Positions 7,659 through 9,742 of a stretch of 9,742 nt of DNA are shown piece after piece; position 1 is the stretch's first letter, and every line of letters begins with the position of its first letter. The translations under genes were made by a program, and so were the position numbers. Location: the NCBI GenBank assembly GCA_016703525.1, contig JADJBW010000033.1, positions 1 to 9,742 on the forward strand, given 5' to 3'. Source of the DNA: Actinomycetota bacterium. Its GTDB lineage: Bacteria; Actinomycetota; Acidimicrobiia; Acidimicrobiales; Microtrichaceae. Below the pieces are notes generated by a model. It was not told where the DNA came from. It saw only the letters and a program-made list of their open reading frames with translations, and ran no database searches.

Positions 7659-8183
7659 ATGAGCGACAACCGCATCACCGCCTACGCAGACGCAGCGTTC
7701 AGCGTCGCCCGAGCCGAGGGCAACCTCGGCGAGGTCGAGGACGAGCTGTTCCGGCTCGGCCGCGTCCTGGAGTCCAGCGAGGAGCTGCGCTCCACGTTGA
7801 CCGACCCCCACCTGCCGGCGGCCCGCCGCCAGCAGGTCGTCGAGGACCTGCTCGAGGGCAAGGCCACCACCACCACGATCGCGATCGTGTCGATGGTGGT
7901 CGGCGCCGGCCGTGCCGCCGACCTGCCCAAGATCGCACAGGACCTGGTGCAGCGCTCGGCCACCGACCGTGGCGAGGCCGTGGCAGAGGTCCGCTCCGCC
8001 GTGGCGCTCACCGACGAGCAGATCAGCCGTCTGGCCGCCGCCCTCAAGGCGCGGACCAACCTCGACGTCACCGTGAAGAACATCGTCGATCCGACCGTCA
8101 TGGGTGGCGTCGTCACCCAGATCGGCGACTCGGTCCTCGACGGCTCCGTCACCCGCCTGAACCAGCTCCGCGACGCCTTCTGA
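7659..8183 (+). CDS. atpH: ATP synthase F1 subunit delta
   Basis: This intact 174-residue delta (OSCP) subunit joins the b stalk to the top of F1. The N-terminal helical domain begins RITAYADAAFSVARAEGNLG, with VEDELFRLGRVLESSEELR and LPAARRQQVVEDLL typical of the family. The C-terminal domain has the conserved end DPTVMGGVVTQIGDSVLDGS and TRLNQLRDAF. Length and motifs match stand-alone delta subunits. The start is ATG 7659; the 34-base spacer before it has no strong Shine-Dalgarno sequence. The stop TGA 8181-8183 lies at the edge of a small hairpin. The order b, b', delta, alpha is the standard atp operon order. Confidence 0.96.
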   Translation: MSDNRITAYADAAFSVARAEGNLGEVEDELFRLGRVLESSEELRSTLTDPHLPAARRQQVVEDLLEGKATTTTIAIVSMVVGAGRAADLPKIAQDLVQRSATDRGEAVAEVRSAVALTDEQISRLAAALKARTNLDVTVKNIVDPTVMGGVVTQIGDSVLDGSVTRLNQLRDAF

Positions 8184-8196
8184 TCCGCAACGGATC
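8182..8196 (+). other. Short hairpin at the atpH stop codon
   Basis: GATCCG (8182-8187) and CGGATC (8191-8196) pair perfectly around a CAA loop. The structure overlaps the atpH stop in the 53-base spacer before atpA. There is no T run, so termination is unlikely. A role in mRNA stability or in setting the atpA translation level is possible but unproven. Confidence 0.3.
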
Positions 8197-8236
8197 CGAG
8201 CTCGCACCCGAACGACCGCCGCCAGGAACACCCGAC

Positions 8237-9742
<1,506 letters not shown>

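Noticed and set aside
6887..7678. Minus-strand open frame of 263 codons opposite the two b genes
   Set aside because: It mirrors the coiled-coil repeats of the b subunits. The plus-strand genes are well supported.

Overview
High-GC, densely coding DNA, read entirely on the plus strand. It carries two ordinary actinobacterial gene clusters. Positions 4 to about 4190 hold a branched-chain amino acid / amide type ABC importer (LivH and LivM permeases apparently fused, an extra C-terminal membrane segment, then the ATPases LivG and LivF) followed by a small unknown membrane protein. Positions about 4233 to 9742 hold a promoter and the first part of an F1Fo ATP synthase operon in the order AtpZ-like, AtpI-like, a (atpB), c (atpE), b (atpF), a second b-type subunit, delta (atpH) and alpha (atpA, cut by the window end just before its C-terminus). 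Gamma, beta and epsilon would be expected beyond the window.

The likely source is an actinobacterium, possibly of the Acidimicrobiia type. This is inferred from GC content, GC-rich third codon positions, the 'GDRKTGKT' form of the alpha P-loop, the apparent LivH-LivM fusion, and a delta subunit that is separate from b (in mycobacteria the two are fused). No 16S or other marker is present, so the placement is tentative.

The dominant technical feature is indel noise. I infer about 35 one- or two-base frame changes, many in G, C or A runs, spread over housekeeping genes that cannot all be broken (livH/M, livG, livF, atpZ, atpB, atpF, atpA). This looks like an uncorrected single-molecule read or a low-coverage assembly, not biological decay. 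Genes are therefore given as their reconstructed extents, with the points of frame change listed. Only the 97-aa protein, atpE, the second b gene and atpH read through without a break. The AtpI-like ORF is also open throughout but contains a short stretch that looks locally shifted.

The importer would move a branched-chain amino acid, urea or short amide across the membrane: two permease halves form the channel and LivG/LivF drive it. No substrate-binding protein lies in the window. In the ATP synthase cluster, AtpZ and AtpI assist Fo and c-ring assembly, a and c form the proton path, the two b-type subunits form the peripheral stalk, delta ties the stalk to F1, and alpha is the non-catalytic nucleotide-binding subunit. 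Points worth a second look are the tandem b genes, the extended LivH-LivM fusion, a strong hairpin just before the atpE ribosome-binding site, and substitutions in LivG and AtpA. I found no CRISPR, tRNA, rRNA, insertion sequence or clearly new system.
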